Assembly (NCBI GenBank): GCA_007570785.1
Contig: ML661885.1
Span: forward strand, 34,555,714-34,619,713
Direction of reading: 5' to 3'
DNA from: Antilocapra americana
Taxonomy: Eukaryota; Chordata; Mammalia; Artiodactyla; Antilocapridae
DNA length: 64,000 nt
In this document: positions 11,595 through 22,896 of the stretch, piece after piece
Layout of the letters: each line of letters opens with the position of its first letter
How positions within the stretch are numbered: the stretch's first letter is position 1
Position numbers and translations under genes: made by a program
The notes under the pieces: generated by a model
Seen by the model: only the letters and a program-made list of their open reading frames with translations
Databases searched by the model: none
Told to the model about the DNA's origin: nothing

Positions 11595-12310
11595 ATTTCA
11601 AGGACTCAAATTCTTTATTATTCAGATATAAGTGACGTATACCTGAAACTAACATAATGTTATATAACATAATGATTCCAAATTTGTATATATTGTGATA
11701 CAATCACCACAAAAAGTCTAGTTAACATTCATCAAATTTAAACTTTTTTCTTGTGATGATAACTAAAGATTTAGCTTTTTGTCAACTTTCAAACATATGA
11801 TACTGTATTATTAACTACAGTCACCAAGATATACAGCACATCCATGAATTAATTTTTATTATGAATGGAAGTTTTTACCTCCTGACTATCTTCATCCATT
11901 TTACCCACCTCCCAAACCCCACCTCTGGCAATCAGCAAACTGTTCTCTGTATCTGTGGGTTTTGTTTTTTTTTTTAACTCCACAAATAAATAAGAACATA
12001 TGAGATTTGTCTTTCTCTGTTGACTTATTTCACTGGGGAGAATGTATGGTCCATCCACAATACATCCACGATACACTGGTCTATCCACAATAGAGTAAAT
12101 GGCAAGATTTTCTTGTTTTAATGGGTAAATAATATTCCACTCAATTCATATTCCACATTTTCTTCATTTATCCATTGATGGACACTTAGACTGTTCCCAC
12201 GTCTTGGTTATTACAAATAATGTTGCAATGAAAATGGGTGTGCACAACTGTTTTAGTTAGCATTTTTGACTCCTTAGGATTAATACCCAGAAGTTAATTG
12301 TTAGATGATA
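11595..12310 (-). mobile_element. Ancient host L1, segment 1 (3' UTR and ORF2 end)
   Basis: The antisense 3' end of an old L1: 'cataatgattccaaatttgtatatattg', 'agtctagttaacattcatca' and 'tctggcaatcagcaaactgttctctgtatct' are characteristic blocks. It is interrupted at 12311-12326 by the TBC1D1 retrocopy and resumes at 16427 in perfect register. This is the outermost layer of the nested region. Confidence 0.85.
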
Positions 12311-13333
12311 TGGTAGTTCTGTTTTTTGTCTTTTTTTTTAACATAAAAGTGCATTTATTCGAGTCCATGCCATCTAATCTACTGAGTAATCAGAACAGGA
12401 AAAAGAAGAATTAAACCTAAACAACAACAAAAACACTGAGACATTCATCCCCTGCATTGTGAGTCAGTTCAGAAGAATCTGTGTGCTGGCAAGTCAGTCT
12501 GCTCCCTGAGAAGCACGCTTCATTCTCTGTTCTCCTCCAGCTCTTTGTCTCTCTCAGTTAAGGCCTGGACAGTGTGAGGGCAGTGGGCATACCTGTTCTC
12601 GAGCTGTGAGCTGGTGGGAGTTGGGCCCCAGGCCGTCAGTCACCCAAGGGTTCCTGCAGTGTGGGGGCAGGCTCTCGGCTGCCCGGCTCTGCCTCTGCCT
12701 CCAGAGCTGCTCCGCTGTCTGCAGCAGGGCTGACCACGCCAGCTCCAAGGCCGGGGTCACCTGCTTTAGCTTGCTTTCGCTAGTTAAGAGCTGCTCAGTG
12801 GTGGCTCCCGGGCTCTGGACCCTCCCACGAGCCACCTGCAGTTGTTCAAGGAGGCAAGGTTCTGTTTGCGCAAGCTGCTTTTGGTCTTCTCTAATTTGTC
12901 CCTTCTTTGGTTGTCACTGAGAGAAGAATCGCTAAGCTCTTCCTGAAGCATGTAGTACTCAGCTTCATAAGCCTGTAACTTTAGAGGTGTCCATCTCGAA
13001 CACCTGACTGATGGTCTTCAACATCTGCCCCAGGCCCACATTGTGTAGTGTGCAACTATGGTTTCTAGGTTTTCATGCTGAAGACTCAAGGGCTTATGGC
13101 ATCCTGGAAGACTTAAAGCCGGGATGACCTCTGATCCCTGAAGAAAGATCATATCAAAGGCTCTGGCAAAGAAGCCCAGGGGGAACTGTGAGCAAGCACA
13201 TGAGGAGCCAGAGTGCGGCATAGAGGCTGGGGCTGATCTCATGCTCCTCCAGGTGGTTGTGTAGATCCCTGTGGTAATCCTGGAATAGCCTTGAGAGCTG
13301 GTACATCTGGATCTGTAAAATAATCATGTCCGG

Positions 13334-13804
13334 TCAATACTGTTTCCACAGTCCCATGTCAAGCATCAGAAACTTGAGCATGTTAGACACCTCTTCTTCA
13401 CCCATGTGAAGCAGCAGGATGCCTGCTACAAAGCTGAGACCTTGGCAGTAGCCCACTTCGTCTAGAAGCGAGTAGGCCTTCAGGATGTTGTAAAGTGACA
13501 GCTGGCCTGCTCCTAGCTGAGCAGAGTAGTACCGATGTGTTGGAAAGGTTCGCCCGAGGTCAATGAGAATGGTGTGCTGCTGGGAGATGAGCTGCTTTAA
13601 GAGCTTTTTGTAGGGCATGTCCTTGGGCTGCTGTTTGCTAAAGAACAGGTGCTTCAGGTGGCACTGCTCCACCAAGAGTTTCCAGATTTCACCCTGGTGA
13701 TGTCGTGGCATACCTTGGCCAACAGCCAAGTGCATTTTTTCCATGTCAAACTCAGTTTTTGATCTTCCTGGAGTGCTTAGCATCTTTCCCCACACTGTAG
13801 TCAC
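13334..13804 (-). pseudogene. TBC1D1: TBC-domain fragment of the TBC1D1 retrocopy
   Basis: The longest open stretch of the retrocopy, 156 codons. It contains the TBC core motif regions: [12 protein letters not shown] near residue 33, the [10 protein letters not shown] segment with the catalytic-type arginine context near residue 80, and [15 protein letters not shown] (the conserved YCQG glutamine finger motif) near residue 117. A 1-codon deletion precedes VGYCQG. The frame ends at a stop after GLWKQY, where the parent would continue. It is conserved enough to identify the domain but is bounded by stops, and no translation is expected. Confidence 0.88.
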
Positions 13805-15009
13805 TTCTTTCAGACAAGGGCAGATTTATTCATAATCAAGCTTTAGGCACTTGTTCAGCAAATCATTCTCAGAGGCTTGCATCTTTTGATTTTCCTTGTC
13901 CATCCTGAGCAGCAGTATCTGTCGTAGAATGGCCTTTTGTCACAGCTCTCGGAGTTCATGAGATGTCCTTTTCTTTTCCTCTGGGACAGGGCCGAAGGGT
14001 CCATGTTTACAAACTGGTTCTAGAGGAGATCATGGGGAAAGCTCTCCCAGCTCTGAATAATCTTCGTATCTGCTGGGAGAATTGCAGGCCTTCTGGGGGG
14101 TGGCCACTCGAAGGAAGATCTGCTGCCTCTCCGAGTGTCTTTGTGCCTTTATGAGGGGCCTGCTGGTGTCACCCACGCAGTCAGCTTTGGACTCAAAGTC
14201 CTTTCATTCATGAGGAGTCTCTGTGCTCATGGAGTCATACCTCACAAGCTTCCTCTGTGACACCCCTGGGGACCCCTATGCTGGATGCAGGGGCTCCTGG
14301 CATTCCACAGGGACATGACTCAGGGTGTTGGCGTGCCTTTGGAAGCCCTGCTTGGGTGAGAGCAGGGCTGGCTCTTCCATGGGTTGGCTCTCCAAGTCTC
14401 TGGACAGGTCATCTAAGGAGCCGAGGAGCCTGAAGCAGCTCTTGGAGATGTGCAAGGCCTCCTTTTCACAGCTCTTTGCTGGTGTTACTGAATGTGCCAA
14501 ACTCAGAGCTGTCCAGACCCAGACCAGCCAAGTGCTTCTGGACGCCTCTGGCTCTATTATCCCCAGACAAAATACTTTCTAAAGATTCTGTTAAAGACCT
14601 CTTTGCTTTGTTTTTCAGCATATCTAGCCTAAATCGAGTGGCACTCGATGGTAATTCACTTCCAATATCCTCTGCTGCAATCTGTGACGTCTGTTCTGTC
14701 TTCCCAGTATGGATGTGAGCGTTTAGCTTCTCTTCATATAAACATCTCAGGAAAGAAATAACCAATTCATTCTCTCACTGCTCACTCCTTGATCTTAATT
14801 TCTGAACCTCCTCAAAAATAGTTGCTTGCTACTGATTAGTTCATGTTGTCAAGTGCTTCTGGAGCTCTAGTTTGGTTTTGGAAGAATTCATTCCCCCTAT
14901 GTGCTCTGCAGGCCCTGCAGGGGGCAGCCCTCACATAGCTGGGCCAGTGCCTTGGCTGTCTGCTGCACGGAGGCCACCCTGAAGGCCTGCTTCAGGGTCA
15001 TCATGATCT

Positions 15010-15382
15010 TGATAGGTAGTTTAAAATAGGAAAAAGGAGTCCAAAATGGCAGTGGCTGAAAGACAAAGAAAAGAAAAGCCCGCGGAAATGGAACAAAAGA
15101 AAATCTGAGACCAGAGTGAGAACCTCAGGTGAAACAAACAGCCCTCCTGGCTAGCCCAATTTACACAGGGAAGGCTCATGGGGAAGAGAAAAGACATAAA
15201 AAGAGGACCCCAAATTGAGCCCTGGCTCTTCTTGTGGGTCAGACTGCCCTCACACCTCAAGGATGTATTTTCCTTTGCTTGCCAAATAAATCTGAGCTGT
15301 AACAAAGCTGTAACACTGGTCTGCCATTTCAAATTTTTGCTTCAGCAAGACAGAACCAAGGGAATTACACACTCTCCCAACA
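15010..15382 (+). mobile_element. Solo LTR inside the retrocopy, 4-bp TSD
   Basis: A 373-bp unit starting TG and ending CA, flanked by the direct 4-bp duplication atct (15006-15009 and 15383-15386). It interrupts the retrocopy between codons DEI and MMT. On the plus strand it has a TATA-like cataaaaag at 15195-15203 and AATAAA at 15285-15290, in the right order for U3-R-U5. It is therefore antisense to the retrocopy. TG...CA ends plus a 4-bp duplication fit a class I ERV. The family is not identified. Confidence 0.85.
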
Positions 15383-15536
15383 ATCTCATCCAACAGAGCT
15401 TCATCTGTGCGCTGAAACACAGAGGAAATTAAAGCCTCTACCTCCTTAAGACTCCAGCAGATGAAACCAAAGTGGTCCACATTTCTAATACCCTGAGAGC
15501 AAAAGGATATCTCCTGAAAGTTTTTCTCCAACACTA

Positions 15537-15557
15537 TTTTTTTTTTTTTTTTTTTTT
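15537..15557 (-). repeat. A(21) expansion inside retrocopy coding sequence
   Basis: A run of 21 T on the plus strand (A on the sense strand) at the position of a short lysine-codon A-run in the parent gene. It lies between SPDTKK and the LEKNF segment. It is best explained by slippage at an existing A-rich site after insertion, not by a nested poly(A) insertion, because homology continues directly on both sides. Confidence 0.75.
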
Positions 15558-16199
15558 GGTGTCAGGACTGATGAGGTAAACTTTGGATTGACCAATTGCG
15601 AACAGCATAGTTCAAGCTTCCTCAATATCTGTCCTCTGCACAATATCGAATCCACTAATCAGGTGGTTCTGGATGTTGCTTTCCTCAAAAGAGCTAAAGA
15701 AACTACTACTCCGCAAGCCTGCATCTTGAAACTCCTTTCTGAAGGCCAAAGAGCCACAGCCAAGGCTTCAAGGACTTGTGCGCTGGCTGAGGGCCTGCTC
15801 AGCATCCCCCAGCAGCTGCAGTGCATGCTGGAACTGATCCGAGAGGAGAAGCCACCACTCATGTGACTTGATCAGGGCTGGTGGAGCTTCCTGAGCGCCA
15901 TCACCATGTGGCTGCAGAACAGCACCTTGAACTTCTTGGTGAAGGTGTCATCAAACTCCGTCTGGCAGTGTAGTTCCTCCTGATGGGCATGCTGGATGGA
16001 ATTGATGATCTCAGGCACCTTAGCCACCCAGCTGAAAAATGGTGACATTGCGGGCCAGGCAGCGGCTCATTGTCCCAGGCGCCTGCTTACTCCCACCACC
16101 TGCCCTAAGGGTGGCAGGCAGCCAGGGGCTGGCTTGGGGTGCAGCAGGGTGGGGCATGGATCCCCTGGCTGCAGCAGCAGACTCTTCCCCATCTGTCTC

Positions 16200-16402
16200 A
16201 TGGTGAAAGTGAAAGTGAAGTTGTTCAGTGATGTCCAACTCTTTGCGACCCCATGGACTGTAGCCTACCAAGCTCCTCCATCCATGGGATTTTCCAAGCA
16301 AGAGTCCTGGAATGGGTTGCCATTTCCTTCTCCAGAGGATCAAACCTGGGTCTCCCACATTGTAAGCAGACACTTTACCAGCTGAGCCACCAGGGAAGTC
16401 CC
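16200..16402 (-). mobile_element. Bov-tA SINE at the 5' end of the retrocopy
   Basis: Same-sense SINE lying between the 5' end of TBC1D1 homology (about 16022) and the retrocopy's outer duplication at 16411. Head at 16402 (gggacttccctggtggctc in sense), tail of (gtgaaa)-type repeats near 16200. No SINE-specific duplication is visible around it. About 180 bp of GC-rich sequence of unknown origin (16022-16199) separates it from recognisable TBC1D1. Confidence 0.88.
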
Positions 16403-16426
16403 ATGTCACTTGGTAGTTCTGTTTTT

Positions 16427-17825
16427 GAGGAAACACTATATAGTTTTTACATAGTGGCTTTACCAAATTAATATTTCAACCAACATTACACATCCATCTT
16501 CTGAGCAGTGCATACTATTTGTCTTTTTCATGATAATCTTCAGATATGCATAAAGTGATAACCATTGGAGTTTTGATTTGCATTTCCCTATTTATACATA
16601 ATATTGAGCACCATTTCATGTACCTGTTGGCCACTTGTGTGTCTGCTTTGAAAAAAAAATTCTAGTCAAATTCTCTGCCTATTTTTTAACTAGATTGTTA
16701 TTTTGCTGTTGAATTCTATGTGTTTTTATATATTTTGAATATTATCCCAGTAGCAGATACTTGGTTTGCAAATATTTTCTCCCATTCAGTTGGTTGTCTT
16801 TTCATATCATTGCTGTGGAGAGGCTTTTAGTTTGATGTAGTCTCACTTGTTTTTGTTTTTACTGTTTTACATTTGGTATTAAATCCATGAATCATTGCTA
16901 AGACCTATGTCAAGGAACTTACCACTCTGCTTTCTTCTAGAAGTTTTATGGTTTCAGGTATTATGTTCAAACCTTAAATCCATTTTGAGTTAAACTTTGG
17001 ATGTGGTATCAGATGGTCCACTGTCATTCTTTTGCATATGTTCCAGATTTCCCAACACCACTGACTGAAAACTGTCTTTATCTATTATATAGTCTTAGCT
17101 CATTTAAGAAAATTAATTAACCATATACAAATGGACTTATTTCTGGGTTCTCTTCTGTTCCATTAATCTATGTCTCTGCTTTTATGCTAATACCATACTG
17201 TTTTCATGATTATAGCTTTTGTGATATAGTTTGAAACTAGGTACTGTATTGTCTCTGGCTTGCTCTTCTTTCTCTAGATCACTATGGCTTTCAGAGTCTT
17301 TTATGATTCCATACACATTTTAAGATTGTTTGTATCTGTGAAAAATTCCATTGGAATTTTGATAGAGATCAAATTCAATCTATAGACTATTTTCAGAGTT
17401 ATGAGCATTTAATAATATTAATTCTTCCAATCTATGAACAAGTAATATATTTCCATTTTATTTGTATCTTCTTCAATACCTTTCAGTAACATTGTATAGT
17501 TTCCAGTACACAGGTCTTTCACCTCTTTAATTAAATTTATTTTTGATGCAATTGTAAATGAGATTGTTTTCTTAATTTCTTTTCTGATAATGTATTATTG
17601 GCATAGAAACACAACAATTTTTTAATTTTGTATCTTACAACTTTCCTAACTTTATTGAAACTTTTGCATTCTTAATATATATAAAATGTCATGTCTTCTG
17701 CAACTAGTGACAGTTTTGTTTCTTCCTTTCAAACTTGGATTTATTTTATTATTTTTCTTACCTAATTGCTCTGGCTAAGACTTCCAATACTGTAATAAAA
17801 GTGGTGAGAGTGGCCATTCTTGTCT
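16427..17825 (-). mobile_element. Ancient host L1, segment 2 (ORF2)
   Basis: Direct continuation of the L1 interrupted at 12310, antisense ORF2 C-terminal to middle region (for example 'gcaaatattttctcccattcagttggttgtc' near 16770). It is full of stops. It is interrupted at about 17826 by BovB. Confidence 0.85.
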
Positions 17826-19210
17826 TGTTGTTCAGTCACTCAGTCATGTCCAACTCTTTGCAACCCGATGGACTGCAGCACACCAGGCTTCCCTGTCCTT
17901 GACCATCTTCTAGAGTTTGCCCAAACTCTTGTCCATTGACATGAGTTTGGAGTCTGAGTGTCTCTGTTGCCCTCTTCTCGTCCTGCCCTCAAACTTTCCC
18001 AGTATCAGGGTCTTTTCCAATGAGTCGGCTTTTCACATTGGGTGGTCAAAGTATTGGAACTTCAGCTTCAGAAACAGTCCTTCCAATGAATATTTCAGGA
18101 CTTATTTCCTTTAGGATTGATGGCTTTGATCTCCTTGCTGTCCAAGGGACTCTCAAGAGTCTCCTCTAGCACCCAGAATTCGAAAGCATCAATTCTTTGG
18201 TGCTCAGCCTTCTTTATGGCCCAACTCTCATATCCATACATGACTACTAGAAAAAACATAGTTTTGACTATACAGACCTTTGTTGGCAAAGTGACATCTC
18301 TGCTTTTTAATGTGCTGTCTAGGTTGGTCATAACTTTCCTTCCAAGGAGTAAGCATCTTTTAATTTCATGGCTGCAGTCACCATCTGCAGTGATTTGGAA
18401 GCCCAAGAAAATAAAGTCTGTCATTATTTACATTTTTCCCCATCTATTTGCCATTAAGTGTTGGGACAGGATGCCTTGATCTTAGTTTTGTGAATGTTGA
18501 GTTTTAGGCCAGCTTTTCACTCTCCTCTTTCACCTTCATCAAGAGGCTCTTTAGTTCCTCTTCACTTTTTGCCATTAAGTTGGTGTCATCTGCATATCTG
18601 AGGTTACTGATATTTCTCCTGGCAATGTTGATTCCAGCTTGTGAGTCATCCAGCCCATCATTTTGCATGATGTACTCTGCATATAACTTGAATAAGCAGG
18701 GTGACAACTTTAGAGCCTTGTCATACTCCTTTCCCAATTTTGAACCAGTCTGTTGTTTCATATCTGGTTCTAACTGTTGCTTCTTGACCTGCATACGGAT
18801 TTCCCAGGAGGCAGGTAAGATGGTCTAGTATTCCCATCTCTTGAAGAATTTTCCACTGTTTGTTGTTATCCAAACAGTCAAAGGCTTTAGCATAGTCAGT
18901 GAAGCAGAAACAATGTTTTTCTGAAATTCCCTTGCTTTTTCTATGATCCAGCAGGTATTGGCAATTTGATCTCTGGTTTCTCTGCCTTTTCTAAATCCAG
19001 TTTGTACTTCTGGAAGTTCTTAGTTCACATACTATTGAAGCCTAGCTTGAAGGATTTTGAGCTTACCTCACTAGCAGATGAAATGAGTGTAATTGTTGGC
19101 AGTGATTTCTTTGAAAGTTTGAACATTCTTTGGCATTGCCCTTCTTTGTGATTGGAATGAAAATCGACCTTTTCTAGTCCTATGGCCACTACTAAATTTT
19201 CCAAATTCTG
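17826..19210 (-). mobile_element. BovB LINE, 5'-truncated, RT remnant
   Basis: About 1.4 kb of antisense BovB inserted in the old L1. It runs from the 3' tail at 17826 to the reverse transcriptase. The minus-strand frame 18504-18794 holds the RT palm motif YADD (…NLRYADDTNLMAKSEEE…) and the upstream CLFKLYAEYIM block. Frame 18095-18424 holds the downstream part. Frameshifts separate them. L1 sequence resumes at about 19211. Confidence 0.9.
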
Positions 19211-19960
19211 ACCCTAAAACATTTAGCTTTACACAATTGGGTATGATATTAGATGTGGGCATGTCCTGTATGGTTTTTAATTATGTTGAAGTATGTTCCC
19301 TCTATATTCACCTTGTTAAGAGTCATTATTAAAAAAGACGTTGAATTTTGTCAGATGTTTTTTCTGTATCTATGGAGATGATCATATGATTTTAATCCTT
19401 CTTTTTTGTTAATGTGATGTATCACATTGATTGATTTGCAGATGTTGAATCATCCTTGTATCCCTGGAGAAAACCCACTTGAAAATGAGCCTTTTAATTT
19501 ATTGTTGACAAATTAACAAATTTAATTTATTTAATTAAATGTAAATTTAACCAAACACATAGTATGCCAGTATTTTCTTGAGGACTTTTGCATCCATGTT
19601 CATCAGTGATACTGACCTGTAATTTTATTTTCTTGGAGTGTCCTTGTCTAATTTTGGTATCAAGGGTAATGCTAACTTCATAAAATGAGATTTGAAGTAC
19701 TCCCTCTTAAAATTTTTGAAACAGTTTGAGAGGATTGTTGTTACTTTCTTTAAATGTTTTATAAAATTCACCTGTGAAGCCGTTTGGTCTTGGACTTTAA
19801 TTTGTTGGAAGTTTTTGGTTACTGATTGAATCTCTTTACTGGTAATCAGTCTATCCATATTTCTATTTCTTCATGATTCGGTCTTAGTAGATTGTATGTT
19901 TCTAAGAATTTATCCATTTCTTCTTGGCTGTCCAACTTGTTGATCTGTAATAGTTCATAA
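19211..19960 (-). mobile_element. Ancient host L1, segment 3 (ORF2)
   Basis: Old L1 ORF2 in antisense (the 'ggtatgatattagatgtgggc' and 'gatgtatcacattgattgattt' blocks). It is interrupted at 19961-19969 by the twin-primed young L1. Confidence 0.85.
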
Positions 19961-19967
19961 TAGTCTC

Positions 19968-21755
19968 TTTTTTTTTTTTTTAGCCATTTTCCCTTTATAT
20001 TTTATTTTTTTTTAATTTTCTTTATTGTGTTGGTTTTGCCATACATTGACATGAAACTGCCATGGGTTTACATATGCTCCCCCTCCAGAGCCCCCCTCAC
20101 TCCTCCCTCCCGATTCCCTCCACCTGGGACATCTCGGTGCACCAGCCCCAAGCATCAGCCCTGGGATGGCGATTGATTTCACATATGATAATTAACATGT
20201 TTCAGTGCCATTCTCCCCTATCATCCCACCCTTGCCCTCTTCCATAGAGTCCACGAGTCTGTTCTATACATCTGCGTTTCTTTTGCTGTCTCGCATGCAG
20301 GGTTCTCATTACCATCTTTCTAAATTCCATATATATGTGTTAGTATACTGTATTGTTGTTTTTCCTTCTGGCTTACTTCACTCTGGATAATAGGCTCCAG
20401 TTCCGTCTGAGTGGTGAATTTTTTTAATGCTGAGTAATATTCCATTGTGTATATGTACCACAGCTTTCTTATCCATTCGTCAGTTGATGGGCATCTAGGT
20501 TACTTCCATGTCCTAGCTATTGTAAACAATGCAGCGATGAACATTGGGGTACACGTGGCTCTTTCAATTCTGGTTTCCTCGGTGTGTATGCCTAGCAGTG
20601 GGATTGCTGGGTCATATGGCAGTTCTATTTGCAGTTTTTTAAATGTCTCCACACTGTTCTCCATAGTGGCTGTACTAGTTTGCATTCCCACCAACAGTGT
20701 AAGAGGGTTCCCTTTTCTCCACATCCTCTCCAGCATTTATTGCTTGTAGATTTTTGCATGGCAGCCATTCTGACTGGTGCAAAGGGGTACCTCATTGTGG
20801 TTTTGATTTGCATTTCTCTGATAATGAGTGATGTTGAGCATCTTTTCATGTGTTTGTTAGCCATTTTTATATCTTCTTTGGAGAAGTGTCTGTTAAGTTC
20901 TTTGGCCCACTTTTTGATTGGGTCGTTTATTTTTCTAGAATGGAGCTGCAGGAGTTGATTGTATAGTTTTGAGATTAATTGTTTGTCCGTTGCTACATTG
21001 GCTATTATTTTCTCCCATTCTGAAGGCTGTCTTTTCACCTTGCTTATAGTTTCCTTTGTTGTGCAGAAGCTTTTAATTTTAATTAGGTCCCATTTGTTTA
21101 TTCGTGCTTTTCTTTCAGATATTCTGGGAGGTGGGTCATAGAGGATCCTGCTTTCATTTATGTCAGAGAGTGTTTTGCCTATGTTTTCCTCTAGGAGTTT
21201 TATAGTTTCTGGTCTTATGCTTAGATCTTTGATCCATTTTGAGTTTATCTTTGTGTATGGTGTTAGAAAGTGTTCTAGTTTCATTCTTTTACAAGTGGCT
21301 GTCCAGTTTTCCCAGCACCACTTGTTAAAGAGATTGTCTTTTCTCCAATGTATATTCTTGCCTCCTTTGTCAAAGATAAGGTGTCCATAGATGCGTGGAT
21401 TTAACTCTGGGCTTTCTATTTTGTTCCATTGATCTATATTTCTGTCTTTGTGCCAGTACCATACTGTCTTAATGACTGTGGATTTGTAGTATAGCCTAAA
21501 GTCAGGTAGGATGATTCCTCCAGTTCCATTCTTCTTTCTCAAGATTGCTTTGGCTATACAAGGTTTTTTGTATTTCCATACCCATTGTGAAATTATTTGT
21601 TCTAATTCTCTGAAAAAGACCTCTGGTAGCTTGATAGGAATTGTACTGAATCTATAGATTGCTTTCGGTAGTACACTCATTTTCACTATATTGATTCTTC
21701 CAATCCATGAACACGGTATATTTCTCCATCTATTTGTGTCCTCTTTGATTTATTT
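19968..21755 (-). mobile_element. Young L1, 3' part (ORF2 C-terminus, 3' UTR)
   Basis: Poly(A) as T(14) at 19968-19981, a 23-bp non-L1 segment, a second T-run at 20005-20013, then L1 3' UTR and ORF2. The minus-strand frame 20625-21686 (353 codons) is the ORF2 C-terminal part, including the cysteine-rich [18 protein letters not shown] motif. One frameshift at a T-run near 20635 throws the last part ([18 protein letters not shown]) into another frame. Decay is low compared with neighbouring L1s. It joins the inverted part at about 21755. Confidence 0.93.
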
Positions 21756-22598
21756 CATCAACTCATTCTATGAGGCCACCATCACCCTAATTCCAAAACC
21801 AGACAAAGATGCCACAAAAAAAGAAAACTACAGGCCAGTATCACTGATGAACATAGATGCAAAAATCCTTAACAAAATTCTAGCAAATAGAATCCAACAA
21901 CACATTAAAAAGATCATACATCATGATCAAGTAGGCTTTATCCCAGGGATGCAAGGATTCTTCAATATTCGCAAATCAATCAATATAATACACCACATTA
22001 ACAAATTGAAAAATAAAAACCACATGATTATCTCAATAGATGCAGAGAAAGCCTTTGACAAAAGTCAACATCCATTTATGATAAAAACCCTCCAAAAAGC
22101 AGGAATAGAAGGAACATACCTCAACATAATAAAAGCTATATATGACAAACCCACAGCAAACATTATCCTCAATGGTGAAAAACTGAAAGCATGTCCCCTG
22201 AAGTCAGGAACAAGACAAGGGTGCCCACTCTCACCACTACTATTCAACATAGTTTTGGAAGTCTTGGCCACAGCAATCAGAGCAGATAAAGAAATAAAAG
22301 GGATCCAGATTGGAAAAGAAGAAGTAAAACTCTCTCAGTTTGCAGATGACATGATTCTCTACATAGAAAACCCTAAAGACTCTACCAGAAAATTACTAGA
22401 GCTAATCAGTGAATATAGTAAAGTTTCAGGATACAAAATCAACACACAGAAATCCCTGGCATTCCTATACACTAACAATGAGAAAACAGAAAGAAAAATT
22501 AAGGAAACAATTCCATTCACCATCGAAACAAAAAGAATAAAATACTTAGGAGTATTTCTACCTAAAGAAACAAAAGACTTATATATAGAAAACCATAG
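21756..22598 (+). mobile_element. Young L1, inverted 5' part (ORF2 RT)
   Basis: Plus-strand L1 ORF2 reverse transcriptase sequence, open through 22594. Motifs in order: [19 protein letters not shown] and [12 protein letters not shown] (the FADD catalytic pair is intact). Its right end (…TKDLYIEN) is the ORF2 segment that should directly precede the start of the minus-strand 3' part. This is the geometry of twin priming. The duplication tagtctctt lies at 19961-19969 and 22599-22607. Confidence 0.93.
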
Positions 22599-22607
22599 TA
22601 GTCTCTT

Positions 22608-22883
22608 AATGATCATTTGTATTTCTCTGGTATAGTAACATCTCTTCTCTCATTTCTAACTTTATATATTTTAGTTCTTTCTATTTTCCTTGGTGAGTTG
22701 CTAAAGATTTGTCAATTTTGCTTACTTTTTAAAAATATCAGCTGAATTTCATCTTTTGTCTTTTTAGTCTTTATTTCATTTATTTTTCTCTGATCTTTGT
22801 TTTCCTTCTAATAATTTGGAATTAGTTGTTCTTGTTCCAATTCCTTGAAGTGTAAAGTTAGATTGTGTCCTTTTCCTTAATCT
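22608..22883 (-). mobile_element. Ancient host L1, segment 4
   Basis: The old L1 resumes after the twin-primed insertion (ORF2, N-terminal half, antisense). It runs up to the 13-bp duplication of the next Bov-tA. Confidence 0.75.
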
Positions 22884-22896
22884 TGATATAGACATT

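Larger units (their letters stand above)
12327..16410 (-). pseudogene. TBC1D1: TBC1D1 processed pseudogene (retrocopy)
   Basis: Intronless, disabled copy of TBC1D1, a Rab GTPase-activating protein that in its parent form regulates GLUT4 vesicle traffic. Minus-strand order: a partial PTB/PID region (16.02-15.39 kb), the phosphosite linker (14.99-14.0 kb), the TBC GAP domain (about 13.8-13.1 kb), the C-terminal coiled coil (12.8-12.65 kb), native-position stop near 12640-12642, about 300 nt of 3' UTR, AATAAA at 12354-12359 and a poly(A) tract at 12331-12339. A 16-bp duplication, tggtagttctgttttt, flanks it at 12311-12326 and 16411-16426. It has many stops and frameshifts. In the linker the parent's RxRxxT phosphorylation context reads QRHANTLSH, so a basic residue is lost. 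The homology starts inside the gene, not at the parent's first codon. L1-mediated origin is firm; the gene identity comes from my recognition of the family. The close paralogue TBC1D4 is the main alternative. Confidence 0.9.

Noticed and set aside
12554..12920. Overlapping long frames on both strands, GC-rich
   Set aside because: They lie in the C-terminal and 3' part of the TBC1D1 retrocopy. GC-rich coding-derived sequence gives open antisense frames.
16020..16466. 148-residue minus-strand frame spanning the retrocopy 5' end
   Set aside because: It is made of host L1, SINE and GC-rich leader sequence read through by chance. No domain is visible and no promoter supports it.
20625..21686. A 353-residue open frame that could be taken for a gene
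   Set aside because: It is the L1 ORF2 C-terminal portion (cysteine-rich CWRGCGEKG motif), lacks its own N-terminus and lies between a poly(A) tail and an inversion junction.
21691..22635. A 314-residue frame with a complete-looking reverse transcriptase core
   Set aside because: Its first 20 or so codons are antisense L1 sequence and the rest is the inverted 5' part of the same L1. It is not an independent RT gene.
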